NCBI GenBank assembly: GCA_902806595.1 | Contig: CADCXC010000004.1 | Location: forward strand, 558,001 to 622,000 | Reading direction: 5' to 3' | DNA length: 64,000 bases | DNA from: Pyrenopolyporus hunteri | Taxonomy: Eukaryota; Ascomycota; Sordariomycetes; Xylariales; Hypoxylaceae | Shown: piece by piece, positions 1 through 10,928 of the stretch | Layout: every line of letters starts with the position of its first letter | Numbering within the stretch: the stretch's first letter is position 1 | Made by a program: the position numbers and the translations under genes | The notes under the pieces: generated by a model | Told to the model about the DNA's origin: nothing | The model's input: the letters and a program-made list of their open reading frames with translations, nothing else | Database searches by the model: none

Positions 1-1
1 C

Positions 2-622
2 ACGCCGTACCCCCACCCGGCTACCGACTCCCACTTGTTCTCCCTCTACTTCCTCCTGCCCTTTCTGGGGGTGAGTTTCGCGCTGTTGATCCACAATTGG
101 TATCCTGCCCGCGCATTCTGTGGAGACACCTACTGTTATTTTGCGGGTATGGTGTTCGTGGTGGTTAGTATCCTAGGCCATTTTTCGAAGACCCTGATTT
201 TGCTGCTGGTCCCTCAGATCTTCAATTTTGTCTACAGCACACCTCAGCTATTCGGGCTGATCCCGTGCCCACGTCACCGCCTGCCACACTTCAACGCGCG
301 AACCGGCCTCCTCGAGCCAAGCGTGACCAAGTGGGAGAAGGATAAGCAACCCCGCCCAATTATCGAAAAGACTCTGCGGCTATTGGCGCAGCTCAGGCTA
401 TTACGTATCAAGGACGATGAACAAGGTCGAATCGAGGAAACGAGCAACTTCACCATTCTGAACCTCTGGCTGGTCTGGCGGGGCCCCATGCGTGAGGATA
501 GGCTCGCTAAGGAGATCACCGCCATGCAGGTCGTGTTGGGCTTATTTGGCCTCTTCGTTAGACATCGATTGGCCCTCCTCATCTTCAGGGAGGATAATCT
601 GAATATCAGAAGCGCCGTATAG
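2..622 (+). CDS. alg7: UDP-GlcNAc:dolichyl-phosphate GlcNAc-1-phosphotransferase, 3' part
   Basis: Partial gene, cut by the window edge; 206 C-terminal residues are read in the frame starting at base 2, to a TAG at 620-622. The enzyme transfers GlcNAc-1-phosphate from UDP-GlcNAc to dolichyl phosphate at the ER membrane, the first step of N-glycan precursor assembly and the target of tunicamycin. Seen here: hydrophobic segments alternating with conserved loops, including CGDTYCYFAGM, LGHFSKTLILLLVPQIFNF and PCPRHRLPHFN. The last is the PCPRHR-type cytosolic loop that in the family contributes to UDP-GlcNAc binding. A long hydrophilic stretch and a final hydrophobic helix follow, as in fungal ALG7. 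It converges on the Set3-like gene about 2.1 kb away. Identity is secure from the loops; the N-terminal half is outside the window. Confidence 0.93.
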   Translation, partial: TPYPHPATDSHLFSLYFLLPFLGVSFALLIHNWYPARAFCGDTYCYFAGMVFVVVSILGHFSKTLILLLVPQIFNFVYSTPQLFGLIPCPRHRLPHFNARTGLLEPSVTKWEKDKQPRPIIEKTLRLLAQLRLLRIKDDEQGRIEETSNFTILNLWLVWRGPMREDRLAKEITAMQVVLGLFGLFVRHRLALLIFREDNLNIRSAV

Positions 623-2777
623 CTCCGGCGCTTGGACTAGCCTACTTCATGCACAGATACCCCGTTACAAAATGTACAAAACGATAGAATGACAGCTAGC
701 AAACTAGTTTAGCTAGGTCGCGTGTATATGCACTTGCGCTTCAATTCAATACGATGACCGATAATAATCGGGGTCGTTAATGAGACTCAGAAACCATACC
801 CCGTCTCCCCCCGTTAATCAATCCGAGAACTGACTCAGTCTCTCCAGCATGACATATGAGTTCTTACCTAAGGGAGCCACCTAAGGTTCGCGCCCTGCTA
901 CAGTGACCAGCATGTGCGTAGTAATATCTCCTAGCCGTCGTAAGTCAACACCTGAGACTGACTCGAGGTTCCATTTTTCTGTACATGCGCAAATGTTTTA
1001 TACTCCTAATATATATGAAATACACGACTTGGTTCGGTTGAGCGGTATGTGACGAGTCAAGTAGCACTACTCAAGATCAGAGATATATGCGGTCTCACCA
1101 CATCTGTCTCACGTTAACGACTTGAGCTATCGAACCGACCACAATGGTGTGAGACCGGAAACAACACACCCTCTTCATCCAGATACCTACCTACCTAGGT
1201 ATGTATAATGCACGTATACGGCGCTACACCACTTATGCGGTCTCAATTTACCTCGCTCGGGCACTCGAGGGGGACATGAACTGCTGCGACAACACCAAGG
1301 TGTTTTAAGGACTCGAAGCCTATTGGCTAGGAATAGCCTCGAATCATGTAGGTATGTATGTATGTGTTAGACATTTAGAGTCCTACTCGCTGGAACCTAG
1401 CAGCGTAGTCAGCCCAAAACAACACTATTTACGTGCACGGCACGATCAGGACGTCGTGCTATTACGTCTGCACGCCGCCCACGCGTGAATTTGACTGTGC
1501 GCCCCCCGGCCGATATGCCTACATTATGTACAATTCCGTACCTAAGATGCTCTTTTCCCCGGAGATGGGCACACGGCCTCGTCCGAGTAGACCAGACGGA
1601 CGCTCCTCTATAGGTACGTATGAACGTATATCGAGGTCGACTCATATCTACCTACGCATATACGTTTAGGCGGGTAATCTCAGATGTTGCCCATAGTAGG
1701 TCAACGGAGGAGTCGACGTGAGCCTACTTCCTCTATCAAGGTCGATCTTGTACGGCACTTGGCTCGTCGACTTTGACGTTCTTACGAGACTGACTCGGGG
1801 CCCGCTCTTAAAATACCATCGATTCCCTTCTGCGCATTATTCCCTATCTCATATTCGCGCTGACCTCGCTATTAACATTACATGTTATGACTCAGCAAGC
1901 TGCAGCGTACATAAAGTATTTCCTGTGTCGAGCCGAGACAGCAAGCCTGGTAATCAATCATACGACCGTCATCCCATCTCATCCAGCGTCAACAGTCGGC
2001 TTGGAATATCAGGTGGTATCACTTATCAAAACAGCAGTAGAACAGACATGCATGCTCACTCAGACACTAAAAGACAATAATGTAAATGAATCTCTTCGGG
2101 AATCTTGCTCTGGTTGCTGTGTCGGCTTCCCGTCTCTAGATGGGAATTCCTGCAGAGCAGAGCTGGTTCGACTCAACTAGTCATGAAGTTGTAGGTATCA
2201 AACCCCCCCTACACTTCGCGCGACTGGGATTTCGACTTCCAGTAGTAGTACATTTGGATATGCGGCAACATCGCACCTTTTGGACTCCACTCCCTTCCGA
2301 TCCTTGCGACCTCCCGATCGTTCGGAGCTGCGTCATCCGTCATCAGTGAGACCGGTAGTCAGATCGGCCCTCTCGTCAACGTTCAATCCAGTCCATGCTA
2401 AGCCAAGCCAAGCCATGTAGAGTCCCCTTAGCCCTAACACGTTAAAATCTCGAATCGGCGTGAACCTGGGGATAGGAAAGTAAACCGATATTCTTTTAGA
2501 ATCTTCATGCCAATGCCTCATCATGGATCACACCATACCCCTTTAAAACCTGCCCCAACGCCTGGCGCGGAACGATGCTGCCCATCCAGCATTTCCATCG
2601 CTTTCAAGTACATACAAGGGTTTCCGGCGACGACATGACCGGAAAGAGATGCGCTGGACTTCGAACAAAAACAACACTATCGAGCGATAGTCTCGAAGCT
2701 CGACGTCCGAAGGCCCCACTGTATATTACAAATATTCGTCAAAGAAAAAATAATTATGCAGTCCTCGCATTGAATGA
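623..2777. other. Intergenic spacer between convergent ALG7 and Set3 genes
   Basis: About 2.1 kb between two gene ends. I see no convincing gene: the open frames are short, lack family motifs and overlap on both strands. It holds one dispersed CCTACCTAGGTA-type repeat near 1188-1205, a short inverted repeat (GGTCTCAC at 1091-1098 against GTGAGACC at 1149-1156) and an AAGCC tandem near 2401-2416. Confidence 0.6.
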
Positions 2778-5576
2778 TCAATCCGTGCTTTTATCAACAG
2801 GAGTTTCAAGCAGAGTAGTGTCTGTGGACGTCGGCGACCTGGCCTCCTCTAAAACAGTATTTGGTGGCTTCAAAGAACTCCCCGGCGGTTTTGCCGCGGC
2901 CGCCTTATTCATCCGGCTCTTCGTATAATCGCTTAGGCTCAATTTCTTCTTAATCGGACTAGGTTGAGCCACGGTACCGTTTACCGATGTCGAGGCAAAG
3001 GGGCTAGGTAGGTTATGAGCAGAGAAAGGCGACTGCGTCGGGGTCCCGTTCGCGGACGACGGCGTCGTTGCGTTAGGGGCGGCGGCGCTGTTGAACGCGG
3101 GAACCGGAGGCATCTGAACACGTAGTTCGGGCGACTTATTCTTTATCGGGTTAGGCTCTGCTGGAATAACCGGTGCAATCTTGCTGTCTGTCGGCGAGCT
3201 AGATGGCGCGTCCTTCATCGGAGTATCGGTGCACGAATCAACCAATAATATGGGATTATCGTTCTTTACTATTTCGGGCGTCGTTGTTATCGAGGTAGGC
3301 TTCATCGTGGGGGAATCCAGGTCCATCTTAACTATAGCGGACGCTACCGCAGTAGGCGATATGGGACTAACTTTCCCTCGCCGGTCCTCGTCCGTCCGCA
3401 AACGATGTCGGGTCTCTAGTAAACGCTTCGAGAGGGACACGAATCGTCTTTTCCGTTTCGACTCACTTCTCTCATTATTATTGCTAAACCATTCCCCATT
3501 AACTGGGTCTGTCTGGACGGAAGCGTCGCGATATTCGGGGCGGACTCCCTGAGAAGAATGGCGCGAGGGGATTCGAGTAGATGAGGTTCGCGAATCATGG
3601 AATTTAGGATGGCTTATCGTGCTCGGTGATACTGCGCTGGACGGTGAACCTGATATGCTTCGCGAAGTGCCAGCATCAACGTAGCGGCGCTCTGGAGCAC
3701 CGTTAGAAACGTCATTCGAATGACTAAACGACCCTCTTGGTTTAGATTTCGGAGCCGAACTGGAATTGCCGGAACCGTCAGAAACTCGCTTCTTCTTCCG
3801 TGCAGGCTGCTGCTGTTCCATGCGACGGAATGAATCTTCGACCATCTGAACCTTTCGCTTGTCCCTATCGGTAAGTCCTGTTAATACGCCTAGCGTGTCA
3901 AAAGAACCTTGACGTGGCGCCGGAGTCATGTCACGACTGGGAGGTTTGCTACGCGACGAACCGGAATCGTTATCCGCGCCGTCGTCACCGTGGCCCTCAC
4001 TAGGAGCACGGCTGTTAGTTGCGTGGCCAGTACTCGTCGGAGACATTGCGCTTAATTTAGCCTTCCGAGACTTCTTTTTGCCGCCTTTCGCTTCTTTCGA
4101 TTGTTGATGCGGCTTCAGGATGTAGGTCCGATGGAAACGAGCAAACGCACAATCGGGTCCTAAATCACAAGCACACCCACCATATTCAGAAAGGATAGCA
4201 TGAACCCACGAAGCAATGCTTTGATATGTGTCCGTCTCCTTGTCGTTGTACTCAGGCTGCGTGCTTGCCTCCTCGTCCCCAAGGCCGAGCAGTTGCTCCC
4301 ACCTTCGGGCTACGTCTTTCTGAAGATTAAACTCCCATTGAATCGTGATCTGTTCCGTTGGTGTTATTGGCCGATCGCTGACTAGCCAAAAGTGATACTC
4401 GGAACTACCAGATAGATAAGTATCTAGAGTAGCGTTCGGTTTGCAACTTCGTCGCACATAACGAGCGAGAGAGCCTTCCTTTCGGGTATCGATATAAATA
4501 GGGAGCATGGGGTGGAAGAAGACAAAAGGGAGCGGCGAGCTCAACTCCTGCCAGCGATTCTCCGGATCTTCGCAATAATCTTTCTGTATCCCGATCTGGC
4601 CATTCAACTCTATTAAAGGCACATTCTTATCGATCGTCTCAGAGGTCCTCAGATGTTCCCAATGTAGAAACAAATCTGGCCCTATGGGTATCTTCTTGAA
4701 TTCTACTCGGGGCGAGGCCTTGATCGAATCGATATTGGGCGGTATGGATCGAAAAACATCGTCAAATTTACACCCAGTCTGTGCTCTCAATAAGTCATGG
4801 TCTCGGAGCCATGAAGAGAGGACATTCGGAATATTGAGAGTGGCAAACGAATTCGTCTGTACGATGCGTACGTACTGGCCGTCTTTGTGTGTGTTTAAGA
4901 AAGCGTTAGAGTATTGTATTTCAAGCTCAGAAGGGACATCTGGAGGTGTTGTAGCTGGGCTAGGAGGATGACCATGGGTATTCCCGCCCTTCTGACCGTA
5001 CGAGGGGCTTCGCTTCGGATTCTGTGAGCTGATCGATTGGCTAGGTCGGTGTGTGCTTTTGGACTTCTTGTGTTGGTGAGCAGGAGGGTGATCGTGAGCG
5101 TGTTTCGAGTTGGTGTCGGGACTCGTGTGGCTACTCAACCCTAGATCTGCCGGCTTGACCTTCTTCTTATTATTCTTAGGAGGAGGTCGCTTGACTTTCC
5201 TCTCGGACGCCTCTGTTGTACTGGGCTTGCTTCGCCGCAATACTTGTCGCTCATAAGCGCCCTGGTGGTCAAGCTGTCGAGGTTTGCAATCGACGCACGA
5301 GTGCGAAAAATCTTCTCGCAAGGCCTCATCGACATTGTGCGGATAGTAACACTCGATGTGCTGCCAGGTATCGCATGTTTCACAATAGATAGTGTTCCCG
5401 TCATCGTCAGCGAAGTCGCAGATACACTTGATCGTGTATGGTTCTTCCTCGACCGGCGCCGGGACCTTATTGATGAAGGCATGGTTCGGCACGGCAGGTG
5501 TGGATTTCGGGCTAAAGACGGCCGCCTGACTCGGAGTCACTGAATGCGTGGGCAAGGATGAGGTCCTGTCTGTCAT
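2778..5576 (-). CDS. set3: Set3-like PHD finger/SET domain protein
   Basis: Single-exon gene, 932 residues. A PHD finger lies at residues 51-97 with ligands C51, C53, C65, C68, H73, C76, C94 and C97 (C4HC3). A basic, low-complexity linker follows, then a SET domain around residues 230-430. The SET core motif reads RYVRRSCKPNATL, so the usual NHSCxPN is RRSCxPN, as in Set3/UpSET/MLL5 proteins, which are regarded as lacking methyltransferase activity. The remaining 500 residues are Ser/Pro/Lys-rich and disordered. In yeast, Set3 is the scaffold of a histone deacetylase complex (with Hos2 and Snt1), and its PHD finger reads H3K4me2; a chromatin co-repressor role here is inference from that. The ATG at 5576 is the first Met of the frame. 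Upstream DNA is CT-rich in the gene sense, usual for fungal promoters. Confidence 0.9.
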   Translation of the reverse strand: MTDRTSSLPTHSVTPSQAAVFSPKSTPAVPNHAFINKVPAPVEEEPYTIKCICDFADDDGNTIYCETCDTWQHIECYYPHNVDEALREDFSHSCVDCKPRQLDHQGAYERQVLRRSKPSTTEASERKVKRPPPKNNKKKVKPADLGLSSHTSPDTNSKHAHDHPPAHQHKKSKSTHRPSQSISSQNPKRSPSYGQKGGNTHGHPPSPATTPPDVPSELEIQYSNAFLNTHKDGQYVRIVQTNSFATLNIPNVLSSWLRDHDLLRAQTGCKFDDVFRSIPPNIDSIKASPRVEFKKIPIGPDLFLHWEHLRTSETIDKNVPLIELNGQIGIQKDYCEDPENRWQELSSPLPFVFFHPMLPIYIDTRKEGSLARYVRRSCKPNATLDTYLSGSSEYHFWLVSDRPITPTEQITIQWEFNLQKDVARRWEQLLGLGDEEASTQPEYNDKETDTYQSIASWVHAILSEYGGCACDLGPDCAFARFHRTYILKPHQQSKEAKGGKKKSRKAKLSAMSPTSTGHATNSRAPSEGHGDDGADNDSGSSRSKPPSRDMTPAPRQGSFDTLGVLTGLTDRDKRKVQMVEDSFRRMEQQQPARKKKRVSDGSGNSSSAPKSKPRGSFSHSNDVSNGAPERRYVDAGTSRSISGSPSSAVSPSTISHPKFHDSRTSSTRIPSRHSSQGVRPEYRDASVQTDPVNGEWFSNNNERSESKRKRRFVSLSKRLLETRHRLRTDEDRRGKVSPISPTAVASAIVKMDLDSPTMKPTSITTTPEIVKNDNPILLVDSCTDTPMKDAPSSSPTDSKIAPVIPAEPNPIKNKSPELRVQMPPVPAFNSAAAPNATTPSSANGTPTQSPFSAHNLPSPFASTSVNGTVAQPSPIKKKLSLSDYTKSRMNKAAAAKPPGSSLKPPNTVLEEARSPTSTDTTLLETPVDKSTD

Positions 5577-6341
5577 AATCTAACATGCACCTCGTGAGGT
5601 GATTGTAGAGGAGAGGTATACGTAGGGAATGGCGTTTTATCGTAAGAGCCCGGATGGCATGACGACGAATCTGGGTCCGACGTGATTATAGTAAACCCTT
5701 GGGAACCCGAGTATTACGTTAATGACGGATATAACGAGTCGTACGTCGATATCGAAGGATGCCAGCCCGGTGCGCGGCGCGTTTAATTTGTGGTGCTGTT
5801 AGGATAGATCTGTCACGTCCGGACTCGAGGGAACGGGCGCAGACGAGCAGAGACAAAGAATAACAAAAGGAAATAAGCCGGCGTCTTGACGTAGGGAGAC
5901 GTAATGCTCGATGGTGCGACAGCAGATAATAATGAAATGCTATGCCAACGATAGTGTGTGTTGAATAAAACAATAGAATGGGTGGCTTGAGGACGTGGTC
6001 GCGAAGTGGGCGTGGCGACGAGGAAACAACAAATTCTCGCTTTTTTTGTTCGAATTACTGGCCCCGGGATGAATGCGCCTCGAGGGGAGGTGGAATTGGA
6101 GCGGATCGGAGGTCAGGGACGAGTTCGGAATTAAGTTAAGTCTAGGAGTATCTCGAAAGATTCGACGCTTGGGAGCCCAGGTAATGTAATTCGTGTTTGT
6201 CTTGGTCGTGGGAAGAGTTAGGATGAGGGATGGGAAGAAGAATTGAGGAGTACGAGAAGGGAGAGCAGAATAGGCGGCGGGTGGGAAAGAGAGAATGCGC
6301 ACCAAGCAAAGAGAAGAGTGATTACCTTACTTAGCAAGACT

Positions 6342-6362
6342 GCCTACCTACCTAGGTACCTT
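6342..6362. repeat. TACCTAGGTA-type dispersed repeat copy
   Basis: Runs of CCTACCTACCTAGGTACC. The 10-mer TACCTAGGTA is its own reverse complement. The same word recurs in most spacers of this window and in none of the exons I modelled. Confidence 0.7.
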
Positions 6363-8403
6363 CCTACGGTGCTGGGCCGCCCTGCAAGAGCGGAGAGGTA
6401 GCGCGAAAGCGTTGCAGGGCACCTGCAGCTCCCACTGACAATTTTGAGTAGTGGTGCGTGCATCAGCACCAATTGGCGCCATTCTTGGGCGGTCGCAGTA
6501 GGAGCGAAAACGGGAAAATTAGTGCCTGTGAAGGGCTAGCGGTACATCGCCGATGTACCTTTGTATCTCCGTGGTATTGTGTGGTATGGATGTATTGTAT
6601 AGGGAAGATTGCTGTGGTGCAGCAACAGGTGCCCCATCATTACGCTCTCTTGTGTGGCTGCTGCTCTGTGCAGGTATGTGGGGCCCGCCCTCTTGCGAAA
6701 TATGAAATTTTTGGTTTACTGGAACCACCGAAAAAATAGAAGATAAAAAAAAAGGGTCCGTCAAAACTTAACTTGGTTTGCCGTTCACGCTGGCGAGACC
6801 TGTAGCACTTGCAACCGGTAAAAGTGGAGAGGGAGAGCTCAGAAGAAGCAGATGGAGAGCGGAGACGCGAAGGCGCGAAGGGATTGAAAAAAAGAACGTT
6901 GAGATACAACCAACCTGTTCAGCCTGTGTCATGTACATACATACATACCTATTGCATACCTAGGTGTGTACATTAGATTAGCTACGCCTTCCAAGGAAAA
7001 TCTAATAATGATAACGATAGAACGATAAGAGCATGGGCCATCTCGACATCAAGCCAAAACATAAGCTTGGCTGCAAAAAGAAAAGGCACACGAGAAGGAA
7101 GGGGGGGGGTCGAGGGGGGAGATTGGAAAGTTGTGCGAAAGAGGAGCAGGAGACGGCTGGGGGGAAGAAAGGGAAGCCACTCACAAAGTGGAATGCATTG
7201 CATTCGCATTGGGCAATCCTCGAGACAAGACACTAAACCCGGAAAAGAGCGTAGGACCACAGCCCAAAATTCTTGGCCAATAAAGATACCGGCCTATGCT
7301 TGTACCTCCTGCAACCATTTTCCCACCAGGCAACATCCAAGGCATTAAGGCATGATTCCAGCTTCGGTCACCACAGCTGAAAAACGAATAGAAAAATAAA
7401 ATATTAAAAAAAGGAAAATAGCGTAGCGGAGGGGACCATTATTTCTTGTAATAAGTAACCAAGTCGGATTGCGAGGTTGAGGGATGATCTCCGAGGGGTC
7501 ATATCAGAAGTAATAAAACTTCGTTCTTAGTAGGTACTGTCTTCGAACCGATGTTTTTCTAAGCGGAACAAGACCACATTTGCAGTCTGACCTAGAATAA
7601 ATCAACGTGATGATAGAGTACGTAAAGTGTAAGGAAATAAGGAAACCGAAAAAAAGAAAAATCCACCTATGTTGGTGAGAGATAGGGTAATCGATGGGAA
7701 GGGGGCACAGATGGACGGCACACATAGCAGTGGGATGATATGTCTTCGTAGGTACAAACCCGCAATAAGAGGGGAAAGAATTTATGTTTATGACGAAAGG
7801 GTCAACGGAGGAAGCTTTGTCTGGAGAAGAGCCGGGCCTGGGCCACCCTTGCTACAGTGCGTAGGGGAGGAGTACGTGTAGATAGGTACCTCTATGTTGA
7901 TGACAATATGTACATGTAGCTATACTATCGAGGCAGTACCTAATGCGACTACCACCAGTTAGCCGAACATGCTTTGAAATGGTTATTTGAGAGGAGGGGC
8001 TTTGAAACTGTACTATGAGGGAGATAGGTAGATATGAAACGGACAAAATATACGTTATCCGCGTAACCACCTAAATACCTAGTACCTACCTACGTAATTT
8101 TAGGTAGATCCGATACGGTATATAGATCGCCCGTTTCTGACTTCGGCGGCTAGGTACCTAGGTATATAGGTGACTACCACGAACTTCGTATTGTTTACGT
8201 ATTTGACTTGACACCACGAACGCGTAAGGCGAAACATGTGAAATTGTAATCCCGTCATCCTTATATCGATTCATCATGAAGTTACTCTCACTTGCTCACC
8301 ACGTGTTACGAAACCGGCAAGAAAGATTTACTGGAGCCTCCCTTGTCTTGCGTATCTGTATACAAGATAAGGAGGTGACGATTCCGTCCACATTTCCCTA
8401 CGT

Positions 8404-8428
8404 GTAGGTGCCTAGGTACCTAGGTACT
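8404..8428. repeat. TACCTAGGTA-type dispersed repeat copy
   Basis: Two overlapping CCTAGGTA palindromes in tandem (GCCTAGGTACCTAGGTACT). Related copies lie just upstream at 8070-8096 and 8151-8170. Confidence 0.7.
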
Positions 8429-10321
8429 ACGTTGTGAAAGCGGGGCAAAGACTCCGGCACAAACCTGAAGGGACCCTCCCTCCCCCTGCGATAGGCACGT
8501 CCCCATTAGCATATATACATAGGTACATGTAAGCTGTGGAGTCCCTGACTTCCAGGGTCAAAGTCAATGTCCCATTTTGTTGGGTTACTGGACCTAACTT
8601 ACGGCATTCTTCCTGTACATACTCGATGGGTGCATTCTGTGGTAAGACAACCATGTGATGGATGTCGACAACTCTTTGTGATTCGCGGATAAGGTCGGAA
8701 GAGCCTCGTCGCAGGACATTACATATATGGGCTACCTACACCAGATGCTTGACCGCTTCTCTAGTGTACTTAATCACCATTCATCTGTTTGCATGAGAGA
8801 GACAAGCTGCTTGGCCTGGCTTTCGCAATACGGCGGAGTGCATCAAACGTTTTGGCCAGATCCGACGCTTCAACTATAAACAAGGTCTCGATAGCCATCA
8901 CCGGTTACATTTCTGCCTAGAAATGCATGACATCGTGGCTATGCTTGCAAGTGTGATGTCTTAAACCAATCACCAGCCCCGTGATAGTAGGGATACCCGG
9001 ACATGCACATTTTACGTCGCCATCGATATATAGATTTGGACCCATCAGATACTGGAGAAGGCTTGTTCTCCTTCTACCGTGAAACCGCCCTTGTAAAGGG
9101 CAGAAGTTGTGATAAAAACATGTCCGCGACTACTGTGCCATAGTATAATCGACGCACATATAGAATCAACGTTGCCTCCTTACCTTTTCCCGCGCCACTC
9201 AAATTCCGGCCGCGTAAGGACATACGCCCATCCGTATCCCAAGCGAATAGGTGCGGCCGTTAAAACGAGACTAAGGTGAGCAAGCACCAACTTCGCATTA
9301 GTTGGCTGTGTCAAGATCCTATGCGGCCTAGCGACCACCCAGGAATCGCTACTACGTACGTCCTTGACTCAGTGTCAATAGTTACATGTGCTACGATCTC
9401 TCGCGAATGCTGCGTACCGTAAAACACATTCAGCCTAGCAGAAACATGGCGCTTATATAGGTACCTATACAGCACCACATAATACGTCGATGCGACCATA
9501 TCACAGGATTATCGAAGATCGAATCGCTATATTATATCTGGTTGAATGTCCGGTAAATTGGTGAAATTCCCTTGTGCTTACATAGAATTCCCGCTGAGTC
9601 TAGAATCCAACTTGGATCATTCGCGACTTCAGGTGTAGATTGCAGGGAGCGGGTTCAAATTCAACGCCCTAACCTCGAGCTGGAGAAATACATACAAGTC
9701 CGGATACACATACCCACCCGACTCATCCTCTTCATGGCATCGCGTAAAGCGACGGTCCACAATGAAAACGTTGGTAAACAGCAAAAATTGCGGGAACTAC
9801 GATCCACGAAGGATAATAGAAGAGGGTCAACTCCGCGATGTGCAATGCAGGTTTCCCCCCTTAAGAGTCCTTATTCTTGAGCAAGGACTCTTCTCCCAAG
9901 GTAAGTATGAGGAAAAAAGAGAAGAAAGGAAAAACAGGAAGAGAGGGAGGGAGAACGGGGTTTTGTGCGCGAGGGAGGCCCCCCATGTGGGGACTGGCTG
10001 ATTTGCGACTTCGGCGCCTCCAAGTTGTGGGTCAGCTGCTCATGTACCCTAGTACCTAGGTACTTCTATCGATTTTCATAAATTTTCATCCGCCTTTCCT
10101 CTTATGGCGACGCCCGTGGAAAGCTCATCCCCCTCGCAATCAGAGCTTACATCTTAGTACTTTGTGTAATGTGCCTAAACCGGAGCGAATACATACATGT
10201 ACATGGATACAAGTAATATAGGTCATACACCTGTCAATCCATATGTATTTTATTATGTATTACAGGACGTAACAAGAGAACTACGTACATACTTGTAGTC
10301 GCCAGCAGGTAATTTTACAAA

Positions 10322-10346
10322 CTAGGTACCTACCTAGGTACCTACT
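10322..10346. repeat. TACCTAGGTA-type dispersed repeat copy
   Basis: CTAGGTACCTACCTAGGTAC, an extended near-palindrome in the spacer downstream of the GMC oxidoreductase gene. Confidence 0.7.
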
Positions 10347-10928
10347 TATGCATTATATCAAGTATAATCCTTGGATGCTAGATGCTTTCATACAGTACAT
10401 GTATGAAGGTACTCCGCCCACGAGATCAAAAATAATCTTTATTCGATTAAACGCAAGAACGACTTGTTAGAGCAGCCATCGTTTGTTTCCGAGGTACGTG
10501 AGTATCAAGCATCAATCCCCACAACCAACACATAAATATAACAGTTGCTTCAGCGAATGGGAATTTTATATCCTCTTGCCTATTAATTTTTATCCCCTAT
10601 ACGCACAAAACTCTAGAAAGCTGAACTCGCACTTCCACTTTATAAATCACGTATCAGCGAAGTCTAGCTCTCCGCTCATTACTCACACGAGTCTTCATGA
10701 TATATACACCGGCGATCCGATTACAATCATTAAATCATTATACATTAGAAAAATCCAAGCGGGTCTTGGAAACCTTATGAGAAAGCTCGTGATGCCTAAT
10801 ACGAAAGTGCTTAATCCAAGCACGAGGGTTGGGAAGGTTTCGCGTAGGCGCTCGGCTCACTAGGCCGGACAACCTACGATAAGTAGCCTCATGCTAGATG
10901 AGCTTGTCTTCTTACCTAGCAGTTGGAA

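Larger units (their letters stand above)
5577..10928. other. Gene-poor 5.35 kb spacer
   Basis: The first 0.7 kb is the pyrimidine-rich (minus-strand sense) promoter and 5' UTR zone of the Set3-like gene. The rest has no recognisable gene on either strand: the longest frames, for example 10483-10863 plus, are AT-rich and motif-free. Five obvious copies of the TACCTAGGTA-type repeat lie at 6342-6362, 8070-8096, 8151-8170, 8404-8428 and 10322-10346. The tail from about 10.9 kb is 3' flank of the GMC gene. Confidence 0.55.

Noticed and set aside
1083..1160. tRNA-like segment (minus strand, GATAGCTCAAGTCGTTA) inside an inverted GGTCTCAC pair
   Set aside because: A D-arm-like word exists, but no acceptor stem, anticodon arm or T-arm in the right spacing; no tRNA can be folded by eye.
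1409..1669. Overlapping open frames on both strands
   Set aside because: Same length on opposite strands, no motif, no homology; typical chance pair.
10483..10863. 126-codon plus-strand frame
   Set aside because: AT-rich composition, no family motif, and no splice partner.
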